64,000 nt of DNA from Arthonia radiata (lineage: Eukaryota; Ascomycota; Arthoniomycetes; Arthoniales; Arthoniaceae): NCBI GenBank assembly GCA_002989075.1, contig PSQN01000012.1:620001-684000 (forward strand). The letters run 5' to 3'. Within the stretch, counting starts at the first letter, position 1. The number at the start of each line of letters is the position of its first letter. A model generated the notes under the pieces. It ran no database searches. It was not told the origin of the DNA and saw only the letters and a list, made by a program, of their open reading frames with translations. A program made the position numbers and the translations under genes. Positions 23,060 to 33,845 of this stretch are shown one piece after another.

Positions 23060-26000
23060 TTTACTAACTTTATTAGTAGTCGGTTAACTGCTTCTAGTCA
23101 AGCTTAGCTCTAGAACGTTTACCGCTGCGTAAGACGTTTAAAAAGAATATATAACCATTAATCAAGACGGATTACCGTCCTTCTAGTTTTCTAGTCCAGC
23201 ATTCTAATAAATCTAAGACTGTACTCGTTTACTAGAAGAATAGTTACTATTCCAGTAAACTACCAACATACCTAACGCCTAGAACTAAGACGACCCTATT
23301 ACCCCTCTACTTCCTTCTCTAGATTAGTAAACTCCTACTACACTTAATTCTCTAGTACTTATAGCCGCAGCCTTCTAAGCTAATATAAATCGTGCTGCAC
23401 AGATTCTACGCTCAGTCTATAAAGGTACTGCTACAGGAGCTACTTAAGCAGCGGTCTTAGCTAATTACTAGAAGAGTATTACAATAATTACTTAAGCTCT
23501 CTATATCTTATCTCAACTAAGTCCGAATCGACAGTTACTAAAGATCTAGCACCCTAATCTATTTAATAGTAATTTTAAGACCCTTCGCTTCTTTATTATC
23601 TTGTACTAGAACAAGCTTGCCGGAAACGTAAGTTAGTTTACTTTTAGACAAGCTTAAGTCGTATACAGATACTCTTACCTAACGAATAAGGTCAAGGTAC
23701 AGATGTTTTATAAATTCTGCTTTCTTAAAGATACTAAGTTCTTAGATAACCTTATTAACGGAGAAGGCTTTATTAAGGCCCTCTGTGTTCGTTTCGCCGA
23801 CCCCGGTCTCTAAGCACAAGTCAACTATAAACTCTTTATAATTCGGTAAGCGGGCCGCCGTTTTATTAACTATCTCACTAAATTCGAGCAAACCTGTTAC
23901 GATTCGTTCTTTGCTAACTCTTACGAAACACTCCTCCGACCCCTTTAGAATAGTATAAGTTACGAGCTTAAGACTGTAATAGTGTCAATAGAGTACAAAG
24001 AAACCTACAACACCTTTATTTAACAAGCTAAGAAGATTGACGCTAAGCTTGCTTAGATCGAAGCTACTAAGCTACGTTCCTTCAACAATAGTAAGTTTAT
24101 TACTTAGGCCAAAGAAACTCTTAAGTCGAACTAGACACAGTACTAAGATTGTAAGACGACTCTAAATAAGTTAACTCAAGCCCCTTTATTCTTAGCTCCT
24201 CGTTACGCGTCTATATCCCGCACCCCGGCTTATTCCCCTGCTTCTACTAAAAAAACTGTTATGCAAGGCGGTTTAAAGATAGACCTCGACGAAGTATTTA
24301 ACAAGAAGAATAAGTCTAATAGACTTACTAGCCGTACTAAGGAAGCTCGTATAAAGCTCGATCGCTACCTTCGCTATAACAAGTCGAGACACATTGCTAT
24401 TAAGTGCCCTCTTGGCTTTAACTCTCGTACAGCTACTATCTAGACTTCTTAGCTTCTAACCTACGATAAGTAGTTAAAAGAGTAGTCTCTAACTTAAGCC
24501 GCTGTTAGAAACCTTCTTATAAGTTAGCTCTTAGAAGCTTACTAATAGACCTAAGACTAGAGCTTAAAATAGATATAAAATAAAACTATTATACTTACGT
24601 AAACGTCTCTATATCTTAGAATAAAACACAAGCTCTTCTCAATTTAGGTACTTTCGACTTTACCTTTATTAATAGCTTTCTTGCGCGTAAAATTAACGCT
24701 ACCGTATATAAACTCCCTATATCAATCTCTCTTCGCGGCTTTAACGCCAACAGTCGAACTACAATCTCTTGAGCTACAGTCTTTAAGATATATATTGACT
24801 ATTACTATAAAACCCTTGCCGCCTTCGTAATATATAACCTAAAGAACGCCCTTGTTCTTAGTCTCCCTTAGCTCAAGAAGCACAACCCCTTTATCAATTA
24901 GCAAGCCAATTAAGTTACTTTCGGTCTACACTATATTAAAGCAGGTTACTGCGAGTTTAAGACTACCGTTTTATATCACTAAATCTTATAGTACGAGCAT
25001 TACCTAGAAACAATAAGCGCCGCTACTAGCACAAGTCATTTAGCTAATTAGATTTACTTAGGTTACAACCTAACTAAAGGAGTCTTAGCCTATAAGAAGT
25101 TACCTCGCCGACCTAGTTCTACGAAATACTATTCTAAAACGGCAATGCAGAGACTCCTTAAAGCAAGATTAGCAACAACAACGGCTTAGAACTCTAGAAT
25201 TACTGAGGTTAATGCGCAGTTATTCTGTAATGCTGTACGACAGGAAGGATTAGAATTCTTTTCCCTAAGTCTTTATGCCCTTAACGTTGCCCTACGAATC
25301 GATAAGCCCCGCCGAGAGATACTACGAGTCTACGTTAGTAACGCCTCAATAATTATCTCAAAGGACGCTAACCTATAAGACCACTTACTATCCCAATATT
25401 ACGAGTTTCTTAATATATTTAATCGAAAGGAAGCGAACATACTTCTACCTTACCGACCCTAGAACCACGCAATCGATCTCAAGAAGAACAGGACTCCTTC
25501 AAACAAAAAGATATATCCGATAAACTATAAACAGCTTAAGGCTCTCTACAAGTACCTTAACGCAAACCTCTCTAACAGCTTTATTTATGTATCTCGCTCC
25601 CTAGCAGCAGCCCCTGTCCTATTTATTAAAAAGTCTAATAGAGATCTTCGCTTCTATATTGACTATTAAGAATTAAACAAGGTAACAACAAAGAATCGCT
25701 ATCCGCTCTTATTAATCTCTAAGACTCTCGATCGACTATCTAAGGCTAAGTATTATACTAAGCTCAATATTATTGCCGCATTTAATAAGCTACGAATTAA
25801 AGAGGGCGACGAGTAAAAAACGGCCTTTTATACTCGTTACGGTCTCTTTAAGTACCTAGTTATACCCTTCAATCTTTACAATAGTTTAGCATCTTTCTAA
25901 GCCTACATTAATTATACCCTTTACGGTCTCTTAGATAATTTCTATACGGCCTACGTTAATAATATTCTAATCTATAGCAAGGATCTTAAGTCTTACCGTT

Positions 26001-28400
26001 AGTACGTAAAGTAAGTTCTGTAACGCCTCCGGGAATATAGTCTTTAAGTTAATATTAGCAAATATAAATTTAAAGCATAGAAAGTTAAATACCTTAGACT
26101 TATTATCGATATAAAAGGTATCCGTATAGACCCTGCTAAGGTCGCTGCTATTATAGAATAGCCAGTTCTCGGGCACCTTAAGGACGTTCAAGCATTCCTT
26201 AGCTTTACAAACTTCTATCGCCGATTTATACCTAAGTTCTCTAAGATTGCGCGTCCTCTTACAAACCTTATAAAAAGAAACATACCTTTCTAATAGACTA
26301 ACGATTGTAAAGCTGCCTTCTAGAGAATTAAGGCTCGTTTTAAGGACGAGAGCATTCTAGTCTACTTTAATTCTAGTCGTAAGACGGTACTAGAAATAAA
26401 CTTATCGGACTTTGTTACCGCCGGTATACTTTTCCAATACGACGACGAAGGAATTCTACGCCCGATTGCGTTTATATTAAAGAAGATGCTCCCTACCAAA
26501 TATAACTACAAGATCTATAATAAAGAGCTCCTTACAATTATTTGTGCTTTTAAATAGTAGACGATCGAGCTTAAATTAGTTTACGACCCTACCCTTGTTA
26601 TTACTAATTATAAGAACCTTAAGTATTTTACGACTATAAAGAAGCTTACCTGCCGTTAAGTGCGCTAAAATAAGTTCTTATTACAATTCTAGTTTAAAAT
26701 CGACTACCGACCTAGTAGACAGGGCAGCAAGCCTAATTCCCTAACTCGCTGTTCTACGGACCTACCCTAAGAACAAGAAGACGACCATATTAAGTTCTAG
26801 AGCTAGTAAATTATTAAGTCTAAACACATACTTCGCTTAGTCAATTAAGACGAGCCTAAGCCAGAAGACAAGCCGGAAATTAATTGGGAAACTGCCTATT
26901 CTAAAGACTCTATAACAATTAAAATTTATGTAGCTCTTAACAACGGTTCTTAGGAACACGCGCAGTTTAAGCTCGCGAAATACGAAAAGACAACCTACGG
27001 CTTCAAGTACAACAGTCGATATTAAGTACCTAAGTCAATCTATCCTTAGCTTCTTAAGCATTTTTACGAGAACTCAATATACGGACATCGTAGTACCGAT
27101 GCTCTTTTTAAATTAGTCTACCGACGATACTTCTAGTAGAGCCTTCCTTAAGACTCCGGCACGTTTGCTTGTAGCTACTATAGCTATAAGAGAAACAATA
27201 TAACAACAAGAAAACCTCTCGGTTTACTTTATCTACTTAAGCCGCCTTAACTTGTCTTTCGCCAGTTAACTCTAGACTTTATTAGACCCTTTTAGCCTAA
27301 TCAACACCACAGGCGTAAATACCGCTTTATTCTTACCGTAGTCTGCTGCCTTAGTAAGAGACACTAATTTATTTTAATGCCCGATATTATATTAAGAACT
27401 ACTACTAAAGTATTCGTTAAATACGTATTCTATATTGCTAGCCTCCCGGATAGACTTATCTCTAACTAAGGTCTATAGTTTCTTTCTAAGTTTTGGCAGA
27501 GCATATATACTATACTCGATATTAAGCATAAAGTTATAACAGCGTACCACCCTCAAACCGACGGCCAGACTGAGCGCGGTAACCGGACCCTTGAAGCATA
27601 CCTTCGGCACTACGTAGAATACCTTTAAGACGATTAGGCTCAATACTTAGCTACTACCGAGTTCTATATTAACAACTATATTAACGCTACGACACGTTAA
27701 ACCCCGTTCTTTGCTATCTATAGCCAGCATCCGCGAATTAAGTCAGAGCCAGAATTAAATACGATTCAGAACCGTAATACAGACTAATTCGCAGAAGACC
27801 TCGCTTAAGTTTAGAAACAGTATACGGAAGCTATCGCACGTTCCTAAGCCCTTACTACAATATACGTTAACCAGCATAGACTTCTAGCGCCTGTCTTTCG
27901 ACTAGGTAACCTCGTCTTCTTTAACGTACGCCACCTTCCTCGAGCGCGCTCTACGAAGAAGATTAATAATATCTGAGCTGGCCTATACCCTATTAATTAC
28001 ATAAAATATCCTACTGTAGCTATAGTTAATGTCCCGAAGGGCTATAGTTTACCTAAACAATAGAACGTTGAGAAGATTACCCCCGCTGCGCTAACGTCGT
28101 TCTTAAACTAGAATGCAGAGAATCTACCCCCGGTCTAAGTTAATAAAAATAACTCTAAATCGTACGAGATCGAAACTATTTTAGACTTACGGTTTAGATA
28201 CCGTAAGCTTCAGTACCTCGTTAAGTAAACAAGATAGGACGAGCACACATAGGAGCCTTGTTAGAACGTTAACAACGCTTAAGAGGCAATTAAGACCTTT
28301 TATAACATAAATTCAGACAAGCTAGGCCCTAAGACGACTCTTTAGTAAATAGAGCACCACCTAAGAAGCATGGCAGCTTGCAGGAGCAAGCCCCTAGAGA
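23060..28400 (+). pseudogene. chromovirus gag-pol remnant
   Basis: Gag runs from about 23100 to 24560. Its zinc knuckle near 24369-24410 reads RYLRYNKSRHIAIKC, with Cys codons turned to Tyr. Protease lies near 24650-24950. RT runs from about 25500, with FIDY and LNxVTxKNRYPLPLI-like blocks; its catalytic box near 25956 is YVNN instead of YVDD. RNase H follows (LPTKYNYKIYNKEL near 26500). Integrase has an FYENSIYGH zinc region, LTLDFI, and AYHPQTDGQTERG near 27545. A chromodomain lies at about 28150-28320 (ILDLRFRYRKLQYLVK*TR*DEHT*EP, stops at Trp positions). The frame is broken by dozens of TAA/TAG stops. Confidence 0.88.
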
Positions 28401-28413
28401 AAGGGAGGGGTAA
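28399..28413 (+). other. polypurine tract
   Basis: Purine-only run GAAAGGGAGGGG followed by TAA directly before the 3' LTR, the plus-strand priming site of the element. Confidence 0.8.
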
Positions 28414-28683
28414 TGTTGAGATTTAAGGCCGACAAGAGGTGGACTGGGTACTATCAGTTCCTAAGTTACTACCTGAGTTAACACGAAACAAGCTAGAAGG
28501 TAACAGGCAAACCTACGCTAGACTATATTGGGCTAGGCTTAGCAAAGGAATATTGGTACATAAGCTCTCCCGTTGATAGTCCTTCTTTACTCTTTACGCA
28601 AAGTCTTGTTAATAGGAATCAGCAACTCTTGCATCGACCCTAGTCCAGTCTAGTCTTGTTTAGCCTAGCTTCTACTACTAACA
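28414..28683 (+). repeat. chromovirus 3' LTR
   Basis: 270 bp partner of 22778-23047, less mutated than the 5' copy at most differing sites. Confidence 0.93.
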
Positions 28684-29119
28684 CTTTATTTAGTTTTATA
28701 TATATTTATATACTCTAAGAGCTTCTATTTTTATATAAATTTTACTATAGATTCTTAAAAGAATTTATATTATTATTATACTTATATATTATATATTTAT
28801 CTAATAAAATATTGCTATAACACTTAAAATTTTCTAAATTATTAATAAAAATAAAATTTAAATAAGAAAAGATATACTAACTATATACTAACTATATACT
28901 TATAATATATTATTATTTATTAAATTTATTTATTTAAGAATACTAGTATTATATATAAAGAAAGATATAAAAGAAGTTTATAAAGAAGCTTAATAGTGTA
29001 TCTAAGGTAGAATAGCTTAGTATAATATTGTAATAAGCTAAGCTTATACTAAGTATAATTTATATACAGTTAAGGTCTTAAATAGAAGGTAGAGTTTTAT
29101 AAAAGTAGTATATTATTAT
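28684..29119. other. AT-rich RIP-type sequence, end of the transposon block
   Basis: About 435 bp of A/T-rich sequence with no gene. It continues the target into which the chromovirus inserted. Base composition changes within a few bases at about 29120 to that of normal genes. Confidence 0.7.
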
Positions 29120-29334
29120 TTCCGATAATCCCCGTGTGGGAGTCACGAATGTCCGAGTGTGAGCCGACGTGTCCCCTGTCTATTAATTGGGTCAGACCGA
29201 GATTGCCAAGCTCTTGACGCCTGAATTTACAGGCAACAGCGATATCTCGCAAACGGCGCTTCGTTTCAGCTGCCACACTTATTCCTCTCGACTGAATCCA
29301 CAATGTGACTGCACCTCCGCCGGTGACTTGCGGA

Positions 29335-29898
29335 ATGTCTTCCGGCACTTCAACCCCCGTCAGCAAATCTGGCATTACTGAAAACGAGGACGGCTCGACC
29401 TTCATCCCGTCGTCCACGCGTCCAGATGGCACCGTCCGCAAAGAAATTCGCGTCCGGCCTGGCTATAAACCACCTGAGGACGTGGAGGTATACAAGAACA
29501 AGACCGCTCACGCTTTCAAGTCCCGTGGGAAAGGTGGAATTCCAGGTGCAGAGTTCGTGGAGCCGCAGCAGCCGAAGAACACAAAGAAGTCGGCTGCGAA
29601 GAAGGGCGCCAATGTGGCTGCGAAGGCCAATGGGATAGAGACTGAGAAGAAAGTAGAAGAGGAGAAGCAGCCACAGCCGGAGCCAGTGCCCGAAGACCCA
29701 GAGGTCACAAAGCAGAAAGAAGCTCGGAAGCTGAGTAAGAAGCTACGCCAGGCCAAAGACTTGCAGCAGAAGAAAGAAGAAGAGGGCAGCGGTCTACTGC
29801 CTGAGCAGTTCGAGAAGGTCATTAAGATCAACGAGCTCATACGGCAGCTTGACAAACTTGGCTTTGACCAGGAGGGGCAGAAGAAGGCTGAAGGCTGA
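29335..29898 (+). CDS. PYM/WIBG homologue (partner of Y14 and Mago)
   Basis: An uninterrupted 187-residue protein. Residues about 12-55 match the Mago-binding domain of PYM/WIBG: a TENEDGSTFIP segment, STRPDGTVRKEIRVRPGY, and an EDVEVYKNK segment. In animals PYM binds the Mago-Y14 dimer and ribosomes and removes exon junction complexes from translated mRNA. The middle is Lys/Glu/Gln-rich and the C-terminal half is a predicted coiled coil (KLSKKLRQAKDLQQKKEEEG, LPEQFEKVIKINELIRQLDKL), as in other PYM proteins. I chose the ATG at 29335 because the frame upstream has a stop at 29293 and no earlier ATG. It is the first gene beyond the transposon block, only about 215 bp from the composition boundary. 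Confidence 0.85.
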   Translation: MSSGTSTPVSKSGITENEDGSTFIPSSTRPDGTVRKEIRVRPGYKPPEDVEVYKNKTAHAFKSRGKGGIPGAEFVEPQQPKNTKKSAAKKGANVAAKANGIETEKKVEEEKQPQPEPVPEDPEVTKQKEARKLSKKLRQAKDLQQKKEEEGSGLLPEQFEKVIKINELIRQLDKLGFDQEGQKKAEG

Positions 29899-30553
29899 AC
29901 GATGATTGTTCTCGATTGAGCACATTCAAATCAGTCAGACATCTGAGGCGTAGGCGACCCACGAGAAGGCTACGATCCGATTTTGAGACGTCATTTAGTC
30001 TGCTCTCGGCGAGGGTGGGTATCATGTCTCGTCAACCCTCGAAAGCAAACCTGCCTGCAAAGTGGCCCAGAAGCTCTCCAAGCTTGAGGTGTTTGGACAG
30101 AGGAGGAAATCGGAGAGATTTCAGGACCTGCAGGACCGCCAATCTATGGAGCGTCCGAGAAGCGACTCAGGCGATCTCAATCAAAGTGGTACACGAGAGG
30201 AGACCAGGTTCTTCACAACCTGAGCACGGGGGTTACACGACCATACTAGACGCAGGCAAGCAAGCAGGATAGGAAGCCGAACATCAACTCAGCAGAAGCA
30301 AGCAGAATCGCCTGTCGTGTCAGGGACGATGCAAATTACAACCAAGAAATACGTGTCAGTCATAACCCTCATGAAACCGCACGCCGCGTGCGCACACCAC
30401 CAGTTTCCGTGCCCCAGAACGCCTTCACCCACATCTTCATCGCATCACTCATACAAACCCACTCTTGACACCCCATCCACCCACCCATCCTCTTCCCCAC
30501 CACCCACCATTCCCCATACCCACCCACCATCCCCCCTACAACCCCCCACCCCC
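29899..30553. other. intergenic region between convergent genes
   Basis: This 655-bp interval lies between the stop of the PYM gene (+) and the stop of the CYSTM gene (-), so it should hold both 3' UTRs. No convincing gene was seen. From about 30417 to 30556 the plus strand is extremely C-rich (runs of CCCC to CCCCCC). Confidence 0.6.
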
Positions 30554-31193
30554 CTAAATCAACAAATCCAAACAACAACAACACGCCAGCGCCCCAAGCA
30601 ACCCCGCCAGCAGCCCCTCCCTCCCGCTCCCCCTATTCCGATCCTGATACCCTTGATACCCTTGTCCATAACCCTGCTGGCCATACCCTTGCTGCCCATA
30701 AACCGGCTGTCCCTGATACCCATACCCCTGCCCCCCATAATACGGCTGCGCATAATATCCCCGCTGCTGCTGCTGCTGCGGCCATTGTGCTTGCTGGGCC
30801 CACTGCCCCGTCTGCTGGTTCCATTGTGGTTGTTGTTGTTGTGATTGGGCGTAGGGGCCGGAGGAACCGTAGTAGCCACCACCTTGCGGTAGTGCGCCAG
30901 TTTGAGGGTAAGGTTGTGGAAAGCCTTGTTGCGCCGGTGAGAAAAACGGTTGCGGCGAGGGGCCCGGTGCGGTATATTGCGAGCGCGTATCCGAGAGGGG
31001 GGAGACGGGGCGGTTCATGGGCGTGAGGCTGTTGTTTGGGTGTGCTTGCGGGGAGGACATGTATGCGGGGGGTGGGGAGGTGGGGTGGTCTGCTGTGGTG
31101 GACTTTGAGGAGTCAGTCTTGTTGTTGTATGAATGTGGGTGATGTGGGTGTGGTGTGGTGGGGAGGGAGACGTACATTTTTCTTGTCGGCCAT
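30554..31193 (-). CDS. Gln/Pro-rich protein with C-terminal CYSTM (Cys-rich transmembrane) module
   Basis: Two exons, 31193-31176 and 31102-30554, around a 73-nt intron (GTACGT...CTCAAAG, branch CTGAC); 188 residues starting MADKKNSTTADHP. The protein is rich in Pro, then Gln, Gly and Tyr (YGQQGYGQQGYGQGYQGYQ), and ends in a hydrophobic Cys tail, LAGLLGALACCCCLDLLI. That tail is the mark of the CYSTM family, whose yeast members (such as YBR016W and YDL012C) are small, tail-anchored, probably palmitoylated plasma-membrane proteins linked to stress tolerance. The alternative without an intron would start at 31177 (MYVSLPTTP) and make 207 residues; I prefer the spliced form for its good splice sites and typical N-terminus. 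The poly-Gln run is encoded by a CTG/CAG repeat near 30763-30780. Confidence 0.7.
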
Positions 31194-31592
31194 GGTGGTG
31201 AGAGCGATGTAGGTGAGATGGAGGATGGGGTGGGATGAGAGCGCGGCGGTGAGATGTGTTTGCGCGAAGGTGGTGTGGTGGTGTTACGTGAGGTGCGCGG
31301 ATGCAGGTGGGTTTGTTGTTGGTGTGTTGAGTCAGGGATTATAACGTGGTGATGAAGTGGTGTAATGAGTGTATTAAAGAAGTGAATGCAGTGAGAGCGC
31401 GGAAAGGACAGCTAGTTGCGTGGCCTCGGTGGCCAAGCTGCGCCTCGTCATCTGCAGTCCGAAGTCTTGGCGTGAGGACATGGATGGCCTCCGCGAGCAA
31501 ACTTCACATGGACAACACTTTGGTGATCGGTCTCGAGCATCTACGCGTTCTAGTTTTACTCGACTCTTACACCTCGATAGTGTAGATGTGCT
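31194..31592. other. intergenic, nothing recognised
   Basis: About 400 bp between the start of the CYSTM gene and the stop of the MFS gene, G/T-rich on the plus strand near 31200-31330. It should contain the CYSTM promoter. Confidence 0.5.
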
Positions 31593-33243
31593 CTACAAGA
31601 CATATCTGAACCGAGGCCCATAGTCATCCTCGCCACCTTGAATGTTATGTTCCTTTTCGTCCACGACAGTCGGATGCCGCTCAGTCACCACCCCGTATTT
31701 CTCATCGAGTTTCTTGTTCTCCCGCGCGTTCAATTGTCTCAGTGATAGCGCCAGCAGCGTCGTGAAAAACATGAAAGCGGCGCACACGGCCTGCCCGGTC
31801 TTGTAATACGGCCCATCACTCGCCGGATACACGCGCGTCCCCAGAATCGGACCGCATTGGCCCACCAGGCCAAGCAGCATCGTGCTCGCGCCTCTGCGCG
31901 TATCGTTGCCCTGGTTGTTCATGACCCAGGGCAGGATGTTGGCTATGCTGGGAAACACGCCCCCAGCTGCGAGGAAGGTAGCGAAGTAGCGGCCGCCGAC
32001 AGAGTGTGTGGTGGCCAGGATGACGTAGCCTACACCACCTAATGCTGAGAGAATCATGATCATGATGCCGCGTTGTTGAGTCCGATCAGCCAGCCAGCTT
32101 GTGCCGATCGTGATTAAGAAGCTGATGAAGTATTGTGGAGCCGAGAGGCCTTGGGCGTCGACGCTGTTGAAGCCCACTATTTCTCTGCATTAGCTGCCTG
32201 ATCGTCTCGCAAATCTCAGATTACATGGCGTACTTACTCTCCTGAACGATGGTCGGTAGAAACACCGGCAAGCTGCTGAAGCTCACATTGCACGAAAAGT
32301 ACATCAACGCAGTCAGCCACGCCTTGACGTCCAACAACGTCTTCGCCATGCCCTTCACGCTGATACCTCCGATCTTGCGCTCTGCGCCAGTCTGCCGGAC
32401 TCCGCGAGCCACTGCGAGCTCTTTCTCGGCCTCGGTGAGAAAGCGGGCTTCCTGTGGGGTGTCGGGCATGAACAGGAAAGCGATGGGCGTCATGCAGATG
32501 GTTGGTAGACCTTCTACAAGGAAGAGCAGACGCCAATTGGCGATCGCGGCGCGACCGCTCGTGATGCCATAGGCGAGAGCTCCTGAAAAGCACGTAGCGA
32601 GCGGCGCTGCTGAAAGAAAGATGCCGGCGCGAAAGCCGAGTTCGTGGCGCAGGTAGAAGAAGGAAAGCAGATAAGGTATGCCTGGTCCGAAGCCGGCTTC
32701 GAAGACCCCCATGAGGAAGCGGAAGGCCATTATAGCAGCCCAATTGTTGGCGCCAGACTGTGCAGTGGCAAACACGCCCCTAGCAAGTGAGCAGATACGT
32801 TTAGCGTACAGGCAAGGTAAGCTTACCAGAAGAATGTTACGATTGCGAGCCAACAGTGCGGTGGGAAAACCTTGTAGAAGACTACGGTCACCTCTGCTAG
32901 GATATAGGCGATGTAGAAGATCGTCAATAGCCATTCGTATCGGTCGCCGTAGAGGTTGAGGTCTTGGGTCATGCCAGCAATGCGCGCGTTGCCGACGTTC
33001 GACCTATCCAGGAAGGCGAGTACATCTAGACACGTAAGTACGGTAGACACTCGTCCATGAGTACCATAACGCACAGAGAGCGAAGACAAGTGGCAGGATA
33101 TGCCAGTCAAACTTGCGCACCAGCCTTCTCTCTGCTTGTGGATCGTTATGGTGGGTGCTCATCCCGACACTCTCGTCACTGGACGAGCCTCCGCTCTCAG
33201 GCATCGAGGGCCCTTTCTCGTGGTTTTCGTTGTTCGCCATCAT
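31593..33243 (-). CDS. MFS transporter, anion:cation symporter (Dal5/Tna1-like) family
   Basis: Four exons: 33243-33075, 33025-32827, 32779-32238 and 32176-31593, with introns of 49, 47 and 61 nt (donors GTGCGT, GTAAGC, GTAAGT). They give 497 residues. A charged cytosolic N-terminus of about 45 residues precedes the first helix (WHILPLVFALYVLAFLD), followed by RSNVGNARIAGM, the hallmark start of fungal allantoate/nicotinate/pantothenate-type permeases. Helices 2-12 can be followed through AYILAEV, RFLMGVFEAGFGPGIPYLL, LFLVEGLPTI and FLFMPDTPQEARFL, with the long central loop ending at VQEMGFN, then LSAPQYFIS to the C-terminus. The substrate cannot be read from sequence; organic anions or vitamins are usual. 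It sits 602 bp downstream of the acyl-CoA dehydrogenase gene on the same strand. Confidence 0.88.
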
Positions 33244-33845
33244 GTCGGAAGCATTTGTTCATCAACCCCAGCAATACAAGTCCGGATTGGGTAATTATTG
33301 GACTTGATACCACAAATGTGCAATGTGGAACTCATGGGAACACCAAGATGAGATCCCTACGCAAGACCAGAGCATCCGTGTTTAATCAGCTCAACTCCAA
33401 GGACCGCAAATTTTTTTGCCTGATGCAATAGCGACACTGTAGATCACGCTGCTCCTGTTTAAACGACCTGTGACCTGATTCGCCGGCGCTGTCGAAGCTC
33501 AACCGAACCCACCGAACTCCCACAAAGGGCAAATGGACATTTTTGCCCGTGAGATGATGCTTTCTGCTCATATACTTTCAATATAACCCGGTGGCCGGTT
33601 TCTTGAGCCGCAAGTGACGATCTTTCGCCCAGAGCCAGCGTCAAATTGCTTGCCTGTTGACGGAGCAGCTGTGGCATTCGTCGCTCAGCTTGCGACGCAC
33701 TAATCGCAGGAAGGTTTGATGCCTCTACAGCTTCGAAAGCTTATTCGTGAAGCTTGTTACGTGGCAAGAGATGACCATCCACAGTCAGGAAAGGACGCTG
33801 GTGTTTGCAACTCCTAGACTGCAAAAACGTAGCGTCGCTGTGCAG
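33244..33845. other. intergenic, MFS promoter side
   Basis: About 600 bp between the MFS start and the acyl-CoA dehydrogenase stop; no gene seen. Short frames here are antisense or chance. Confidence 0.5.

Larger units (their letters stand above)
22773..28688 (+). mobile_element. Ty3/gypsy chromovirus, structurally complete, RIP-inactivated, with target duplication
   Basis: LTRs of exactly 270 bp each at 22778-23047 and 28414-28683 (TGTTG...AACA) enclose gag, protease, RT, RNase H, integrase and a C-terminal chromodomain, all on the plus strand. The target duplication CTTTA is present on both sides (22773-22777 and 28684-28688). The two LTRs differ at about 29 sites by my hand count, all transitions, so the divergence reflects RIP and not age alone. 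Many stops and a mutated RT active site show that it is dead. It sits in AT-rich sequence next to the boundary with the genic region. Confidence 0.93.

Noticed and set aside
29508-29855. Minus-strand frame rich in Ser, Phe and Cys
   Set aside because: Antisense of the Lys/Glu-rich part of PYM; the composition is explained by that.
30317-30844. Plus-strand Pro/Leu-rich frame of 175 codons
   Set aside because: Low-complexity antisense reading of the CYSTM gene and its C-rich 3' UTR; no ATG supports it and the CYSTM reading has a recognisable domain.
33023-33243. Alternative splice in the first MFS intron giving WYSW before the LDRSN motif
   Set aside because: It would need an intron of 25 nt; the GTGCGT donor at 33074 gives a normal 49-nt intron and the family-typical ALYVLAFLDRSN.
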